A stretch of 64,000 nt of DNA from Salmonella enterica subsp. enterica serovar Typhimurium str. LT2 (GCF_000006945.2 NC_003197.2:4588001-4652000); one strand, 5' to 3'. Counted from the first letter of the stretch, positions 37,248 through 46,611 are shown. Numbers and translations: made by a program. The notes: generated by a model not told the origin, from the sequence alone.

Positions 37248-38645
37248 ATGGAGATCCTCTACAACATCTTTACCATTTTCTTTAATCAGGTAATGACCAA
37301 TGCCCCGCTATTACTGGGTATTGTGACCTGCCTGGGCTATATCCTGCTGCGCAAAAGCGTCAGCGTGATCATCAAAGGGACGATCAAAACCATCATTGGC
37401 TTCATGCTGCTACAGGCCGGGTCCGGCATTCTGACCAGCACCTTTAAACCGGTGGTGGCGAAAATGTCTGAGGTCTACGGCATCAACGGCGCGATTTCCG
37501 ATACCTATGCTTCGATGATGGCAACGATCGAACGGATGGGTGATGCGTATAGTTGGGTAGGCTACGCGGTGTTGCTCGCGCTGGCGCTGAATATTTGTTA
37601 CGTCTTGTTGCGACGCATTACCGGTATTCGCACCATCATGTTGACCGGGCACATCATGTTCCAGCAGGCGGGGCTGATTGCGGTCTCTTTCTATATCTTC
37701 GGCTATTCCATGTGGACCACCATTATCTGCACGGCGATACTGGTTTCCCTGTACTGGGGTATTACCTCCAACATGATGTACAAGCCGACTCAGGAAGTGA
37801 CGGACGGCTGCGGTTTCTCCATTGGTCACCAGCAGCAGTTTGCTTCCTGGATTGCCTATAAAGTCGCGCCGTTCCTGGGCAAAAAAGAGGAAAGCGTTGA
37901 AGACCTCAAACTGCCGGGCTGGCTGAACATTTTCCATGACAACATCGTCTCCACGGCGATTGTAATGACCATCTTCTTTGGTGCCATTCTGCTCTCTTTT
38001 GGTATCGATACCGTACAGGCGATGGCGGGTAAAACCCACTGGACAATCTATATCCTGCAAACCGGTTTCTCCTTTGCGGTGGCGATCTTCATCATCACCC
38101 AAGGCGTGCGTATGTTTGTCGCCGAGCTCTCTGAGGCCTTTAACGGTATCTCCCAGCGTCTGATTCCGGGCGCAGTACTGGCGATTGACTGCGCCGCTAT
38201 TTATAGCTTCGCGCCTAACGCGGTGGTCTGGGGCTTTATGTGGGGCACCATCGGCCAGCTGATTGCGGTTGGCATCCTGGTTGCCTGCGGCTCCTCGATC
38301 CTGATTATTCCTGGCTTTATCCCGATGTTCTTCTCTAACGCCACTATCGGCGTGTTCGCTAACCACTTCGGCGGCTGGCGTGCGGCGCTGAAAATTTGTC
38401 TGGTGATGGGGATGATTGAAATCTTTGGTTGCGTCTGGGCGGTGAAACTCACCGGTATGAGTGCCTGGATGGGTATGGCGGACTGGTCGATTCTGGCACC
38501 GCCGATGATGCAGGGCTTCTTCTCCCTCGGTATCGCCTTTATGGCCGTCATCATTGTAATTGCACTGGCTTATATGTTCTTCGCTGGCCGCGCACTGCGC
38601 GCAGAAGAAGATGCAGAAAAACAACTGGCAGAACAGTCTGCTTAA
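37248..38645 (+). CDS. ulaA: UlaA, L-ascorbate PTS permease, EIIC component
   Basis: A 465-residue inner membrane protein with about eleven membrane helices that takes up L-ascorbate while UlaB phosphorylates it. The sequence is that of the SgaT/UlaA family, with long hydrophobic segments throughout and the cytosolic loop KKEESVEDLKLPGW near residues 208-221. The ATG at 37248 with GGAG six bases upstream is used; an upstream GTG at 37215 would add eleven non-conserved residues. ulaB follows 15 bases later. Confidence 0.96.
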   Translation: MEILYNIFTIFFNQVMTNAPLLLGIVTCLGYILLRKSVSVIIKGTIKTIIGFMLLQAGSGILTSTFKPVVAKMSEVYGINGAISDTYASMMATIERMGDAYSWVGYAVLLALALNICYVLLRRITGIRTIMLTGHIMFQQAGLIAVSFYIFGYSMWTTIICTAILVSLYWGITSNMMYKPTQEVTDGCGFSIGHQQQFASWIAYKVAPFLGKKEESVEDLKLPGWLNIFHDNIVSTAIVMTIFFGAILLSFGIDTVQAMAGKTHWTIYILQTGFSFAVAIFIITQGVRMFVAELSEAFNGISQRLIPGAVLAIDCAAIYSFAPNAVVWGFMWGTIGQLIAVGILVACGSSILIIPGFIPMFFSNATIGVFANHFGGWRAALKICLVMGMIEIFGCVWAVKLTGMSAWMGMADWSILAPPMMQGFFSLGIAFMAVIIVIALAYMFFAGRALRAEEDAEKQLAEQSA

Positions 38646-38660
38646 TAAGGAGTTTTGATT

Positions 38661-38966
38661 ATGACCGTACGTATTCTGGCTGTGTGTGGCAACGGACAGG
38701 GCAGTTCCATGATCATGAAAATGAAAGTGGACCAGTTTTTAACCCAATCAAACATTGACCACACGGTAAACAGCTGCGCGGTTGGCGAGTACAAAAGCGA
38801 GTTGAGCGGCGCGGATATCATCATCGCTTCTACCCATATTGCAGGCGAAATCAGCGTGACCGGCAACAAATATGTGGTTGGCGTGCGCAACATGCTGTCG
38901 CCTGCGGATTTTGGCCCGAAACTGCTGGAAGTGATCAAAGAACATTTCCCGCAAGACGTGAAGTAA
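38661..38966 (+). CDS. ulaB: UlaB, L-ascorbate PTS EIIB component
   Basis: A 101-residue cytosolic phosphocarrier. Cys9 in the loop CGNGQGSS is the phosphorylated residue. It receives phosphate from UlaC and passes it to ascorbate during transport through UlaA. AAGGAG lies upstream of the ATG at 38661, and ulaC starts nine bases after the stop. Confidence 0.95.
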   Translation: MTVRILAVCGNGQGSSMIMKMKVDQFLTQSNIDHTVNSCAVGEYKSELSGADIIIASTHIAGEISVTGNKYVVGVRNMLSPADFGPKLLEVIKEHFPQDVK

Positions 38967-38975
38967 GGATGCAAC

Positions 38976-39440
38976 ATGAAATTACGTGATTCACTGGCGG
39001 AGAATAATTCTATCCGCCTGCAGGCTGAAGCGAATACCTGGCAGGAAGCCGTCAAGATCGGCGTCGATTTACTGGTGGCTGCAGACGTGGTAGAGCCGCG
39101 CTATTACCAGGCGATTCTGGATGGCGTTGAGCAGTTTGGCCCCTATTTTGTGATTGCCCCCGGCCTGGCGATGCCGCATGGCCGCCCGGAAGAAGGGGTG
39201 AAGAAAACCGGTTTTTCGCTGGTGACCCTGAAAAAGCCGCTGGAGTTCAACCACGAAGATAACGACCCGGTCGATATTCTGATCACCATGGCGGCGGTTG
39301 ATGCCAACACTCACCAGGAAGTGGGCATCATGCAGATCGTCAACCTGTTTGAAGACGAAGCTAATTTTGACCGTTTACGCGCCTGCCGTACCGCGCAGGA
39401 AGTCCTGGATCTCATTGACCGCACCAACGCGGCAGCTTAA
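38976..39440 (+). CDS. ulaC: UlaC, L-ascorbate PTS EIIA component
   Basis: A 154-residue EIIA protein of the mannitol/fructose type. His68 in GLAMPHGRP is the phosphorylation site fed by HPr. The chain length equals that of E. coli UlaC. It completes the three-part PTS encoded by ulaABC and is followed by the catabolic genes ulaDEF. Confidence 0.95.
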
Positions 39441-39453
39441 GAAGGAATTGAAA

Positions 39454-40104
39454 ATGTCATTACCAATGTTGCAGGTCGCGCTGGACAACCAGACTATGGA
39501 TAGCGCCTATGAAACCACTCGCCTGATTGCCGAAGAAGTCGACATTATCGAAGTGGGCACCATTCTGTGCGTGGGCGAAGGCGTGCGTGCGGTTCGCGAC
39601 CTGAAAGCGCTTTACCCGCACAAAATCGTGCTGGCGGACGCCAAAATTGCCGATGCCGGTAAAATCCTCTCCCGTATGTGTTTCGAAGCCAACGCGGACT
39701 GGGTGACCGTGATTTGCTGTGCGGATATCAACACCGCAAAAGGCGCGCTGGATGTGGCGAAAGAGTTCAACGGCGACGTGCAGATCGAACTGACCGGTTA
39801 CTGGACCTGGGAACAGGCGCAGCAGTGGCGTGATGCGGGTATTCAGCAAGTGGTTTATCACCGCAGCCGTGACGCGCAGGCGGCAGGCGTGGCGTGGGGC
39901 GAGGCGGATATTACCGCGATTAAGCGGCTGTCCGATATGGGCTTTAAAGTGACCGTGACCGGCGGACTGGCGCTGGAAGACCTGCCGCTGTTCAAAGGCA
40001 TTCCGATCCATGTCTTTATCGCGGGGCGCAGCATTCGCGATGCCGAATCGCCGGTAGAAGCCGCACGGCAGTTCAAACGCTCCATTGCCCAACTGTGGGG
40101 CTAA
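39454..40104 (+). CDS. ulaD: UlaD, 3-keto-L-gulonate-6-phosphate decarboxylase
   Basis: A 216-residue TIM-barrel enzyme of the orotidine-phosphate decarboxylase superfamily that makes L-xylulose 5-phosphate. Asp11 (ALDNQ), Asp62 and Lys64 (DAKIADAG) are the family metal and catalytic residues. GAAGGA precedes the ATG. It acts after UlaG's product is oxidised or isomerised to the 3-keto acid; the gap to ulaE is nine bases. Confidence 0.95.
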
Positions 40105-40113
40105 GGAGCGGCT

Positions 40114-40968
40114 ATGCTGTCGAAACAAATTCCGCTCGGCATCTATGAAAAAGCGCTCCCTGCCGGGGAGTGCTGGCTGGAGCGCCTGCGGCTGGCGAAA
40201 ACGCTGGGTTTTGACTTCGTTGAAATGTCGGTGGACGAGACCGACGCCCGACTGGCGCGGCTCGACTGGAGTCGCGAGCAGCGCCTGGCGCTGGTGAGCG
40301 CGGTTGCTGAAACCGGCGTGCGTGTGCCGTCCATGTGTCTGAGCGCGCATCGTCGTTTTCCGCTCGGTAGCGAAGATGACGCGATACGGGCGCAGGGGCT
40401 GGAGATTATGCGTAAAGCGATTCAGTTTGCGCAGGACGTCGGGATTCGCGTCATTCAACTGGCGGGGTACGACGTTTACTATCAGCAGGCCAACGACGAA
40501 ACGCGTTGCCGCTTCCGCGATGGGTTAAAAGAGAGCGTTGATATGGCCAGCCGCGCCCAGGTGACACTGGCGATGGAGATCATGGACTACCCGCTGATGA
40601 ATTCCATCAGTAAAGCGCTGGGCTATGCTCACTACCTCAATAACCCGTGGTTCCAGCTCTATCCAGATATCGGCAATCTGTCTGCCTGGGATAACGACGT
40701 ACAGATGGAGCTACAGGCGGGAATCGGGCATATCGTCGCGGTACACGTCAAAGATACTAAACCCGGCGTGTTCAAAAATGTGCCGTTTGGCGAAGGCGTT
40801 GTCGATTTCGAACGCTGCTTCGAAACGCTCAAACAGAGTGGCTATTGCGGGCCCTATCTGATTGAGATGTGGAGCGAAACAGCAGAGAACCCGGCGGCAG
40901 AGGTAGCGAAAGCGCGTGACTGGGTGAAAGCGCGCATGGCCAGCGCCGGTCTGGTGGAGGCAGCCTAA
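40114..40968 (+). CDS. ulaE: UlaE, L-xylulose-5-phosphate 3-epimerase
   Basis: A 284-residue TIM-barrel isomerase that converts L-xylulose 5-phosphate to L-ribulose 5-phosphate. Characteristic stretches are [26 protein letters not shown] with the metal-binding glutamate, [10 protein letters not shown] and [10 protein letters not shown]. The stop codon overlaps the start of ulaF (TAATG), coupling their translation. Confidence 0.95.
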
Positions 40969-41654
40969 TGCAAAAGCTCAAGCAGCAGGTATTTGACGCT
41001 AACATGGATTTGCCCCGTTATGGGCTGGTGACCTTTACCTGGGGCAACGTCAGCGCTATCGATCGCGAACGCGGGCTGGTGGTGATTAAGCCAAGCGGTG
41101 TCGCCTATGAAACCATGAAGGTAGATGACATGGTGGTGGTGGATATGGATGGCAAAGTGGTGGAGGGACGTTATCGTCCTTCTTCCGATACCGCTACCCA
41201 TCTGGCGCTGTATCAACGCTATCCGTCGCTTGGCGGCGTCGTTCATACCCACTCCACCCACGCCACGGCATGGGCGCAGGCGGGGATGGCTATTCCAGCG
41301 CTCGGCACCACGCACGCGGACTATTTCTTTGGCGATATTCCTTGTACCAGAGCGTTAAGCGAAGAAGAAGTGCAGGGCGAGTACGAGCTGAACACCGGCA
41401 AGGTGATCATCGAAACGCTGGGCGAGGTGGAACCGCTGCATACGCCAGGTATTGTCGTGTATCAACACGGGCCGTTCGCCTGGGGGAAAGATGCGCACGA
41501 TGCGGTACATAACGCGGTCGTCATGGAGGAAGTGGCGCGAATGGCGTGGATTGCGCGCGGTATTAACCCGGCGCTGAATCCCATCGACGATTATCTGATG
41601 AATAAACACTTCATGCGTAAGCATGGCCCGAATGCGTATTACGGGCAGAAGTGA
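40968..41654 (+). CDS. ulaF: UlaF, L-ribulose-5-phosphate 4-epimerase
   Basis: A 228-residue class II aldolase-fold epimerase, homologous to AraD, that yields D-xylulose 5-phosphate for the pentose phosphate pathway. The zinc-binding HTHSTHA motif lies at residues 93-99, Asp74 in PSSDTATHL is near the active site, and a further histidine lies in [11 protein letters not shown]. It is the last gene of ulaABCDEF. Confidence 0.95.
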
Positions 41655-41661
41655 AGTATGA

Positions 41662-41710
41662 GCTCCGGAATGTGAATATTATCGGGATGTCACAGGTCTA
41701 ATTCCGGAGC
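41662..41710 (+). terminator. Inverted repeat after ulaF
   Basis: GCTCCGGAAT (41662-41671) is matched exactly by ATTCCGGAGC (41701-41710), starting seven bases after the ulaF stop. The loop is 29 bases and no direct T run follows, so it may protect the mRNA end or work with the next hairpin. Confidence 0.5.
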
Positions 41711-41722
41711 CATCTTTCCGCG

Positions 41723-41746
41723 AAAAAAGCCCCCTGCTCAGGGGGC
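41723..41746 (-). terminator. Intrinsic terminator of yjfY
   Basis: On the minus strand GCCCCCT, GAGC, AGGGGGC is followed by TTTTTTCG. The strong stem and T run end yjfY transcripts; on the plus strand it can also slow ulaF readthrough. Confidence 0.85.
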
Positions 41747-41782
41747 AAATCAACTATGGCTTTTTCGTTGGTTTTCCTGATG

Positions 41783-42058
41783 CTAGCGATAAATATTCGC
41801 GCTGGCGTGTATATTGCCGTTGCTACCCGGTTCCCGGATAAGTATGACGTGATAATACATTGCGTTTCGCACGTCGGCCTCTTCATTCAGCGCCAGATTG
41901 GCTTCACTTTCCGTGGCGAAGTTATGGTTGATGTAGATTACGCCTAAGCTGCGCACATCATCCATATTTCTGGCCTGATGATTATTTAACTCGACGGCTG
42001 CCGTTGCCGTTATGCCAGGCAAAAGCGCAGCCAGAAATAACATTATCCGGGCTCGCAT
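41783..42058 (-). CDS. yjfY: YjfY, small secreted DUF1471 protein
   Basis: A 91-residue protein with a signal peptide (about 1-21, ending ATA-A) and a DUF1471 domain shown by DVRSLGVIYINHNFATESEA pattern pieces and the MYYHVILIREPGSNG and SANIYR end. GGAGG lies upstream of the ATG. Related family members respond to stress and affect biofilm or outer membrane properties; the specific role of YjfY is unknown. It is the third DUF1471 gene in the window. Confidence 0.82.
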   Translation of the reverse strand: MRARIMLFLAALLPGITATAAVELNNHQARNMDDVRSLGVIYINHNFATESEANLALNEEADVRNAMYYHVILIREPGSNGNIHASANIYR

Positions 42059-42401
42059 AGAGTACCTCCTCAGCAGCGCGGTCTGGTTGGCGATATCCCC
42101 CTTTAGTGAATCGCTTCTGGTTTAATTTTAACCATAACCCGCCGCAGAGATGGCGACCTTTTCTGATGCTGTTGTTCAAAAAATTATCGCATTGTCGCTT
42201 TTTACCTGATTAACAACCCATTGATGTATGCCGCCATGTTTAAGAAATCCTGTGTGGCAAAAAAGTGCGCTGACCACAGTGTCAATTTCTCTGCCGCAAC
42301 AGGCCGTTTATAGTGGCATGCGATATGAAGTTAATATCTCAGCAGCAAAATGTGACGGGACAGGCGTTACGTTCGGCACGATAAATAATTGTACAATCAC
42401 C
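42059..42401. other. Intergenic region without a supported gene
   Basis: About 340 bases between the divergent yjfY and the rpsF promoter. The left part should hold the yjfY promoter. A 76-codon open frame beginning at 42228 crosses the rpsF promoter, has no ribosome site or recognisable family, and is not accepted as a gene. I see nothing else here. Confidence 0.5.
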
Positions 42402-42430
42402 TTGAGTTTGCCCGCAGGCGCCAGTATTAT
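42402..42430 (+). promoter_or_regulatory. rpsF operon promoter
   Basis: TTGAGT (42402-42407) and TATTAT (42425-42430) are exactly 17 bases apart, 99 bases before the rpsF ATG, leaving room for the regulatory leader. Confidence 0.75.
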
Positions 42431-42468
42431 AACGCGTCATTTTTCAGCCGACCTTTAACACGTTCCTT

Positions 42469-42503
42469 GCCTCCATGGGCCGCGGCTGACCCAGACAGGA
42501 GGC
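42469..42503 (+). ncRNA. S6:S18 ribosomal protein leader
   Basis: GCCTCC (42469-42474) pairs with GGAGGC (42498-42503), and an inner GGG/CCC stem presents a CCG-containing loop. This is the known structure in the rpsF leader that mimics the S6:S18 site on 16S rRNA, so the S6:S18 complex can repress its own operon. The position just before the AAGGAG site of rpsF fits. Confidence 0.8.
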
Positions 42504-42528
42504 TGAATAATCCGTAAGGAGCAATTCG

Positions 42529-42924
42529 ATGCGTCATTACGAAATCGTTTTTATGGTCCATCCTGACCAGAGCGAACAGGTTCCGGGTATGATCGAGCGT
42601 TACTCTGCCGCCATCACTGGCGCAGAAGGCAAGATCCACCGTCTGGAAGACTGGGGCCGCCGTCAGCTGGCTTACCCGATCAACAAACTGCACAAAGCGC
42701 ACTACGTTCTGATGAACGTTGAAGCGCCGCAGGAAGTGATCGATGAGCTGGAAACTACCTTCCGCTTCAACGATGCCGTTATCCGCAGCATGGTTATGCG
42801 TACTAAGCACGCTGTTACCGAAGCTTCTCCGATGGTTAAAGCGAAAGACGAGCGCCGTGAGCGTCGCGATGATTTCGCTAACGAAACCGCAGATGATGCT
42901 GAAGCTGGGGATTCTGAAGAGTAA
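42529..42924 (+). CDS. rpsF: 30S ribosomal protein S6
   Basis: A 131-residue ribosomal protein of the central domain of the 30S subunit, partner of S18. The N-terminus [17 protein letters not shown] and the [17 protein letters not shown] segment are diagnostic. The C-terminal tail is acidic ([11 protein letters not shown]) and ends in glutamates, to which RimK adds further glutamates in E. coli. Strong codon bias. AAGGAG precedes the ATG. First gene of rpsF-priB-rpsR-rplI. Confidence 0.98.
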
Positions 42925-42930
42925 TTTCTG

Positions 42931-43477
<547 letters not shown>

Positions 43478-43518
43478 TCGGTCACGGTCCATTAATACGA
43501 CTTTGAGAGGATAAGGTA

Positions 43519-43968
43519 ATGCAAGTTATTCTGCTTGATAAAGTAGCAAACCTGGGTAGCCTGGGTGATCAGGTTAACGTTAAAGCGGGCTATGCTCGTA
43601 ACTTCCTGGTACCAAAGGGTAAAGCTGTTCCGGCTACCAAGAAAAACGTTGAATACTTCGAAGCACGTCGCGCTGAACTGGAAGCTAAACTGGCTGACGT
43701 TCTGGCTGCTGCAAATGCACGCGCAGAGAAAATCAACGCCCTGGAAACCGTTACTATCGCGTCTAAAGCAGGCGACGAAGGTAAACTGTTCGGTTCCATC
43801 GGTACTCGCGACATCGCTGACGCTGTGACTGCGGCTGGCGTTGACGTGGCTAAGAGCGAAGTTCGTCTGCCGAACGGCGTTCTGCGTACCACTGGCGAAC
43901 ACGAAGTGAACTTCCAGGTTCACAGCGAAGTATTCGCAAAAGTTATCATCAACGTGGTTGCTGAGTAA
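43519..43968 (+). CDS. rplI: 50S ribosomal protein L9
   Basis: A 149-residue, two-domain ribosomal protein joined by a long helix. The N-terminal domain (MQVILLDKVANLGSLGDQV) binds 23S rRNA near the L1 stalk; the helix covers about residues 41-74. L9 helps keep the reading frame. A strong terminator follows at 43997-44031. Confidence 0.98.
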   Translation: MQVILLDKVANLGSLGDQVNVKAGYARNFLVPKGKAVPATKKNVEYFEARRAELEAKLADVLAAANARAEKINALETVTIASKAGDEGKLFGSIGTRDIADAVTAAGVDVAKSEVRLPNGVLRTTGEHEVNFQVHSEVFAKVIINVVAE

Positions 43969-43996
43969 TCAGGCATTCTCGTTTTTGCTAGCAACG

Positions 43997-44031
43997 AAAC
44001 GTCGGCCCAGCGCCGACGTTTTGCTTTTTTA
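43997..44031 (+). terminator. Terminator of rpsF-priB-rpsR-rplI
   Basis: AAACGTCGGC (43997-44006) pairs with GCCGACGTTT (44012-44021) around a five-base loop, and TTGCTTTTTT follows. Confidence 0.9.
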
Positions 44032-44115
44032 ACCCCATCGCTTTTCGACTGGCTATCTCCCCCTCTTTTCGCGATAATCAAAAATAAAACATTATTTTAA
44101 TTTCTTGGTGAAAGA

Positions 44116-45042
44116 ATGGATACCCAACGCCAGGCCTCCCCGTTTGCCCGCAAAAACGTCGTTTATGTGTGTGCCGCATTTTGTTGCTTGCTATGGGGCA
44201 GCGCTTATCCAGCCATCAAAAGCGGTTATGACCTCTTTCAGATAGCCACCGATGATATCCCTTCTAAAATTGTTTTTGCTGGTTATCGTTTTTTGTTTGC
44301 GGGTGGGTTGCTACTACTGTTCGCGCTGCTTCAGCGTAAACCGATTGGTCGGTTTCGTCCGCGCCAGTTTGCTCAGTTGACGTTACTGGGGCTGACTCAG
44401 ACGTCGCTGCAATATCTCTTTTTCTATATCGGCCTTGCGTTCACCTCCGGCGTGAAAGGCTCAATCATGAACGCGACAGGCACATTCTTCAGCGTATTGC
44501 TGGCGCACTTTATTTATCAGAACGACCGATTGAGCTACAACAAAACGCTCGGCTGTATTCTGGGCTTTGCGGGCGTCATGGTGGTGAACGTCAGCAACGG
44601 CCTGGATTTCAGCTTTAATCTGCCGGGAGAAGGCTCCGTGGTGCTGGCGGCGTTTATTCTTTCTGCGGCCACGTTGTATGGCAAACGTCTCTCGCAGACG
44701 GTCGATCCGATGGTCATGACTGGCTATCAATTGGGGATTGGCGGTCTGGTACTGGTCATTGGCGGTTACGTTTTTGGCGGTACGCTGACGATACATGGCT
44801 TCTCGTCGGTGGCGATTTTAGTCTACCTGACGCTGCTCTCGTCGGTCGCTTTTGCGCTATGGAGCATTTTACTCAAATATAATCGCGTGGGGATGATTGC
44901 GCCGTTTAACTTTCTGATCCCGGTTTCTGGCGCGGCTCTTTCGGCTATTTTTCTCGGCGAGAATATATTGGAGTGGAAATACATGATTGCGCTGGTGCTG
45001 GTGTGTTCGGGGATTTGGTGGGTGAATAAGGTGAAGCGGTAA
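44116..45042 (+). CDS. EamA-type (DMT superfamily) inner membrane permease
   Basis: A 308-residue membrane protein with about ten hydrophobic segments arranged as two EamA halves (about 15-150 and 175-305). Each half has the usual family features, such as LLWGSAYPAIKSGYD at the start, GVKGSIMNATGTFFSVLLAHFI, and SGAALSAIFLGENILEW in the second half. Members export amino acids or other metabolites; the substrate here is unknown. E. coli K-12 has other genes (yjfZ, ytfA) at this place, so this is a Salmonella-side difference. A hairpin overlaps its stop codon. Confidence 0.8.
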   Translation: MDTQRQASPFARKNVVYVCAAFCCLLWGSAYPAIKSGYDLFQIATDDIPSKIVFAGYRFLFAGGLLLLFALLQRKPIGRFRPRQFAQLTLLGLTQTSLQYLFFYIGLAFTSGVKGSIMNATGTFFSVLLAHFIYQNDRLSYNKTLGCILGFAGVMVVNVSNGLDFSFNLPGEGSVVLAAFILSAATLYGKRLSQTVDPMVMTGYQLGIGGLVLVIGGYVFGGTLTIHGFSSVAILVYLTLLSSVAFALWSILLKYNRVGMIAPFNFLIPVSGAALSAIFLGENILEWKYMIALVLVCSGIWWVNKVKR

Positions 45043-45050
45043 TGCTTCAC
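45031..45050. other. Hairpin over the permease stop codon
   Basis: GTGAAGC (45031-45037) pairs with GCTTCAC (45044-45050) with a six-base loop containing the TAA. No T run follows, so termination is uncertain. Confidence 0.4.
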
Positions 45051-45091
45051 CTGAACGAATAGGGTATAGACGGGGTAAGGCGCAGCCGGCG

Positions 45092-45727
45092 TTACTGTGC
45101 GCGAATAAAACTGCCGTCAGGCTGACGCGTAAACAGCACCTGTTGACCGTTATCGCCATCTATCGTTAAACCTGTCACCACCCCGCTGGCATTCTGGCGA
45201 ATTTTAATCATTTGACCATTTTTGAGATTACTCAGCGGCTTGCCAGCGCCTTCTACCTGCGCCATTGCATAAACGTCTGTCGGGGGCAGCCCGTGGTCAC
45301 GGAACAGTTGCGCCAGAGTTTTACCAGACTCTACCCGGTACGAGCGCCACTGTTGACCGATGCCGCTATCCTGCTGGAAAGGCTGCGTCTGCGGCTGGTT
45401 TTGTTCTTCCGGCTGGCCTTCCTGGATAGGTTCCGGCGCAACGGGCGCCACCTGATCCGGATCGTTTTGCGGCGCGACCAGCTGCGCCTGAAGCTGGGCC
45501 TCCGTCGGCGGCTGTGATTGCGATTGCAGATCCAATTGCGCTTCCCGCGTGACGACAGGTGAGTCGCTGGTCTCGCTGGCGGGCAGCAGGAAACCGATCA
45601 CCAGCACGATAGCGGCAATGATAATGCCACGACGATGCATAGGCGGCAGCGGTTCCATGATGCGAAAATTATCCGGCGCGTGCCAGATTTTCGCCAGGGT
45701 TGGTTTTAATTCAAAGCGCCCGGGCAT
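45092..45727 (-). CDS. ytfB: YtfB, OapA-family cell-division-linked protein
   Basis: A 211-residue single-pass inner membrane protein: a cytosolic N-terminus (1-32), a membrane helix at about 33-50, a Gln/Pro/Glu-rich periplasmic linker (60-120) and a C-terminal OapA/LysM-like domain starting at about 125 (WRSYRVESGKTLAQLFRDHG). In E. coli YtfB localises to the septum and binds glycans through this domain; overproduction disturbs division. It converges with the permease gene and diverges from fklB. Confidence 0.88.
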   Translation of the reverse strand: MPGRFELKPTLAKIWHAPDNFRIMEPLPPMHRRGIIIAAIVLVIGFLLPASETSDSPVVTREAQLDLQSQSQPPTEAQLQAQLVAPQNDPDQVAPVAPEPIQEGQPEEQNQPQTQPFQQDSGIGQQWRSYRVESGKTLAQLFRDHGLPPTDVYAMAQVEGAGKPLSNLKNGQMIKIRQNASGVVTGLTIDGDNGQQVLFTRQPDGSFIRAQ

Positions 45728-45880
45728 GGTTTACCTCCTGCTCCGCATCTCGTTCCTTAATCATAGAGTATAGATGGCTAACGCTATGATACTGGTAGTG
45801 CTATCCGCTTTCGTGACATCAATACGGATAATCTATTGTTTCTTTTTCCCTGCGATTTGTCATCCTCCCTGAGACAAAGT

Positions 45881-45909
45881 TTTACCAGAAGAAGCGTGGC
45901 TGTTATGCT
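45881..45909 (+). promoter_or_regulatory. Candidate fklB promoter
   Basis: TTTACC (45881-45886) and TATGCT (45904-45909) are 17 bases apart, and TGT directly before the -10 box makes it an extended -10. It ends 37 bases before the fklB ATG. Confidence 0.55.
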
Positions 45910-45946
45910 GCCCGCTACTTTTTTGATATCCGATGAAGGAAAAATA

Positions 45947-46567
45947 ATGGCCACCCCGACTTTTGACACTATTGAAGCGCAAGCGAGCTACGGCATTGGT
46001 TTGCAGGTAGGGCAGCAGCTCAGCGAATCCGGTCTTGAAGGGCTGTTGCCTGAAGCGCTGGTTGCAGGCATTGCTGATGCGCTGGAAGGTAAACACCCGG
46101 CGGTTCCTGTTGATGTGGTGCATCGTGCGCTGCGTGAAATTCATGAGCGTGCGGACGCGGTGCGTCGTGAGCGTTTCAAAGCGATGGCGGCCGAAGGCGT
46201 GAAATACCTGGAAGAAAACCGCGAAAAAGACGGTGTGAACAGTACTGAGTCTGGTTTACAGTTCCGCGTTCTGACGCAGGGCGAAGGCGCGATTCCGGCG
46301 CGTACCGACCGCGTACGCGTGCATTACACCGGTAAGCTTATTGATGGCACCGTATTTGACAGCTCCGTCGCGCGCGGCGAACCGGCTGAATTCCCGGTAA
46401 ATGGCGTGATCGCCGGCTGGATTGAAGCGCTGACTCTGATGCCGGTAGGTTCCAAATGGGAACTGACTATCCCACAGGAGCTGGCCTATGGCGAGCGTGG
46501 GGCCGGGGCATCTATTCCGCCATTCAGCACCCTGGTGTTTGAAGTGGAACTGCTGGAAATTCTGTAA
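45947..46567 (+). CDS. fklB: FklB, FKBP22 peptidyl-prolyl isomerase
   Basis: A 206-residue cytosolic dimeric isomerase of the Mip/FkpA type. The N-terminal helical dimerisation region (about 1-90, SYGIGLQVGQQL) is followed by the FKBP domain with VRVHYTGKLIDGTVFDSS, GWIEALTLMPVGSKW and YGERGAGASIPPFSTLVFEVEL. There is no signal peptide. The ATG at 45947 with AAGGA upstream is used; longer in-frame extensions run through the promoter. A REP element follows the gene. Confidence 0.94.
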   Translation: MATPTFDTIEAQASYGIGLQVGQQLSESGLEGLLPEALVAGIADALEGKHPAVPVDVVHRALREIHERADAVRRERFKAMAAEGVKYLEENREKDGVNSTESGLQFRVLTQGEGAIPARTDRVRVHYTGKLIDGTVFDSSVARGEPAEFPVNGVIAGWIEALTLMPVGSKWELTIPQELAYGERGAGASIPPFSTLVFEVELLEIL

Positions 46568-46580
46568 GCGCCCCGGGTTT

Positions 46581-46611
46581 GCCGGATGATGGCGTAAACG
46601 CCTTATCCGGC
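46581..46611. repeat. REP element downstream of fklB
   Basis: GCCGGATGATGGCGTAAACG and CCTTATCCGGC form a classical repetitive extragenic palindrome with the usual mismatched centre, 14 bases after the fklB stop. Confidence 0.88.

Noticed and set aside
37410..38624. 404-codon open frame antisense to ulaA
   Set aside because: The product is His/Asn/Arg-rich noise opposite a well-conserved membrane protein.
39460..40458. 332-codon open frame antisense to ulaD and ulaE
   Set aside because: It covers two real genes on the other strand and has no start signal or domain.
42228..42458. Open frame of 76 codons upstream of rpsF
   Set aside because: It runs through the rpsF promoter boxes, has no ribosome site, and its product resembles no family I know.
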